This document shows positions 5,725 to 5,933 of a stretch of 5,933 nt of DNA, one piece after another. The notes below the pieces were generated by a model, which saw nothing but the letters and a program-made list of their open reading frames with translations, did no database searches and had not been told where the DNA came from. Position 1 is the first letter of the stretch; every line of letters starts with the position of its first letter. A program made the translations under genes and the position numbers. Source of the stretch: an uncultured Alistipes sp. (GTDB taxonomy: Bacteria > Bacteroidota > Bacteroidia > Bacteroidales > Rikenellaceae); contig CAMWGZ010000075.1 in the NCBI GenBank assembly GCA_947173915.1, positions 1 through 5,933 on the forward strand. The letters run 5' to 3'.

Positions 5725-5933
5725 ATGATGAAACATCTCAGTGAAATTGTCGAAGAGGCAAGAAAGAAAGGTAAGAAGCGTCTGGCAGTCGCTTACGGTC
5801 AGGACTCGCACACGATCGCAGCCGTATATGCCGCCTACAAGGAGGGTCTGGTAGAGCCGATTCTGTTCGGCGATCCGCAGATCATCGAGCAGGTCTGCAA
5901 GGAGGAGAACATCGACTTCAACATCTTCAAGGT
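5725..5933 (+). CDS. ptb: Phosphate acetyl/butyryltransferase, 5' part only
   Basis: Catalyses acyl-CoA plus phosphate to acyl-phosphate plus CoA, supplying acetyl-phosphate to the acetate kinase encoded just upstream. Only 69 codons and two bases lie in the window; the family is about 300-340 residues. The visible N-terminus has a basic helix (EIVEEARKKGKKRLAVA), then the first strand and helix of the domain (AYGQDSHTIAAVYAAYKEG, 23-41) and the strand EPILFGDPQII at 44-54. The A-V-A-x-x-x-D then I/L-L-x-G-D pattern fits the phosphate butyryltransferase (Ptb) branch better than classical Pta, which usually starts near a LPE(G/A) motif. The substrate is inferred as acetyl-CoA from pairing with ackA, but butyryl- or propionyl-CoA is possible. 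The first of two adjacent ATGs is taken as the start; the second (5728) is equally possible. It follows ackA by 21 bp of AT-rich sequence, so co-transcription is expected. Confidence 0.85.
   Translation, partial: MMKHLSEIVEEARKKGKKRLAVAYGQDSHTIAAVYAAYKEGLVEPILFGDPQIIEQVCKEENIDFNIFK

Noticed and set aside
4507..5811. A 434-codon minus-strand frame opposite ackA
   Set aside because: Antisense shadow of acetate kinase; it also runs across the ackA-ptb junction, which makes no biological sense.

Overview
The window looks like chromosomal core sequence from a GC-rich member of the Bacteroidota, most like the Alistipes/Rikenellaceae group. The signs are GC-rich codons with strong C/G preference at third positions, AT-rich leaders without clear Shine-Dalgarno sites, promoter elements of the Bacteroidota type (TAnnTTTG with an upstream TTTG-like box), and a five-repeat DUF349 protein. 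The genus is an inference from composition and gene style, not from a database search.

Layout. The minus strand carries two genes read right to left. The first is a 654-residue DUF349 repeat protein (3486 to 1522). After a 192-bp gap comes pyrG, encoding CTP synthase (from 1329, cut by the left edge after 443 residues). The gap holds a perfect 13-bp hairpin just after the DUF349 stop and two weaker hairpins. The plus strand carries an OmpR/PhoB-type response regulator (3613-4266), divergent from the DUF349 gene across a 126-bp promoter region. Next come a 231-bp spacer, ackA for acetate kinase (4498-5703), and the first 69 codons of a phosphate acetyl/butyryltransferase (from 5725, cut by the right edge).

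How the genes work together. ackA and the acyltransferase gene are 21 bp apart and form the usual acetate-forming pair: acyl-CoA plus phosphate gives acyl-phosphate, which then phosphorylates ADP. The acyltransferase N-terminus looks more like the phosphate butyryltransferase branch than like classical Pta. pyrG makes CTP from UTP. The response regulator has no kinase gene beside it in the window. The DUF349 protein has no established function.

The most unusual point is a short open frame of 37 codons (4374-4487) in the ackA leader. It sits just behind a good Bacteroidota -7 element and ends 10 nt before ackA. Its first ~17 residues resemble the N-terminus of the fluoride channel CrcB/Fluc, after which the similarity stops. 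I read it as a probable crcB remnant whose promoter may now serve ackA, though a leader peptide or a chance match is possible. Otherwise this is ordinary housekeeping sequence. I see no transposon, phage, CRISPR array, tRNA or rRNA, and no convincing new multi-gene system.
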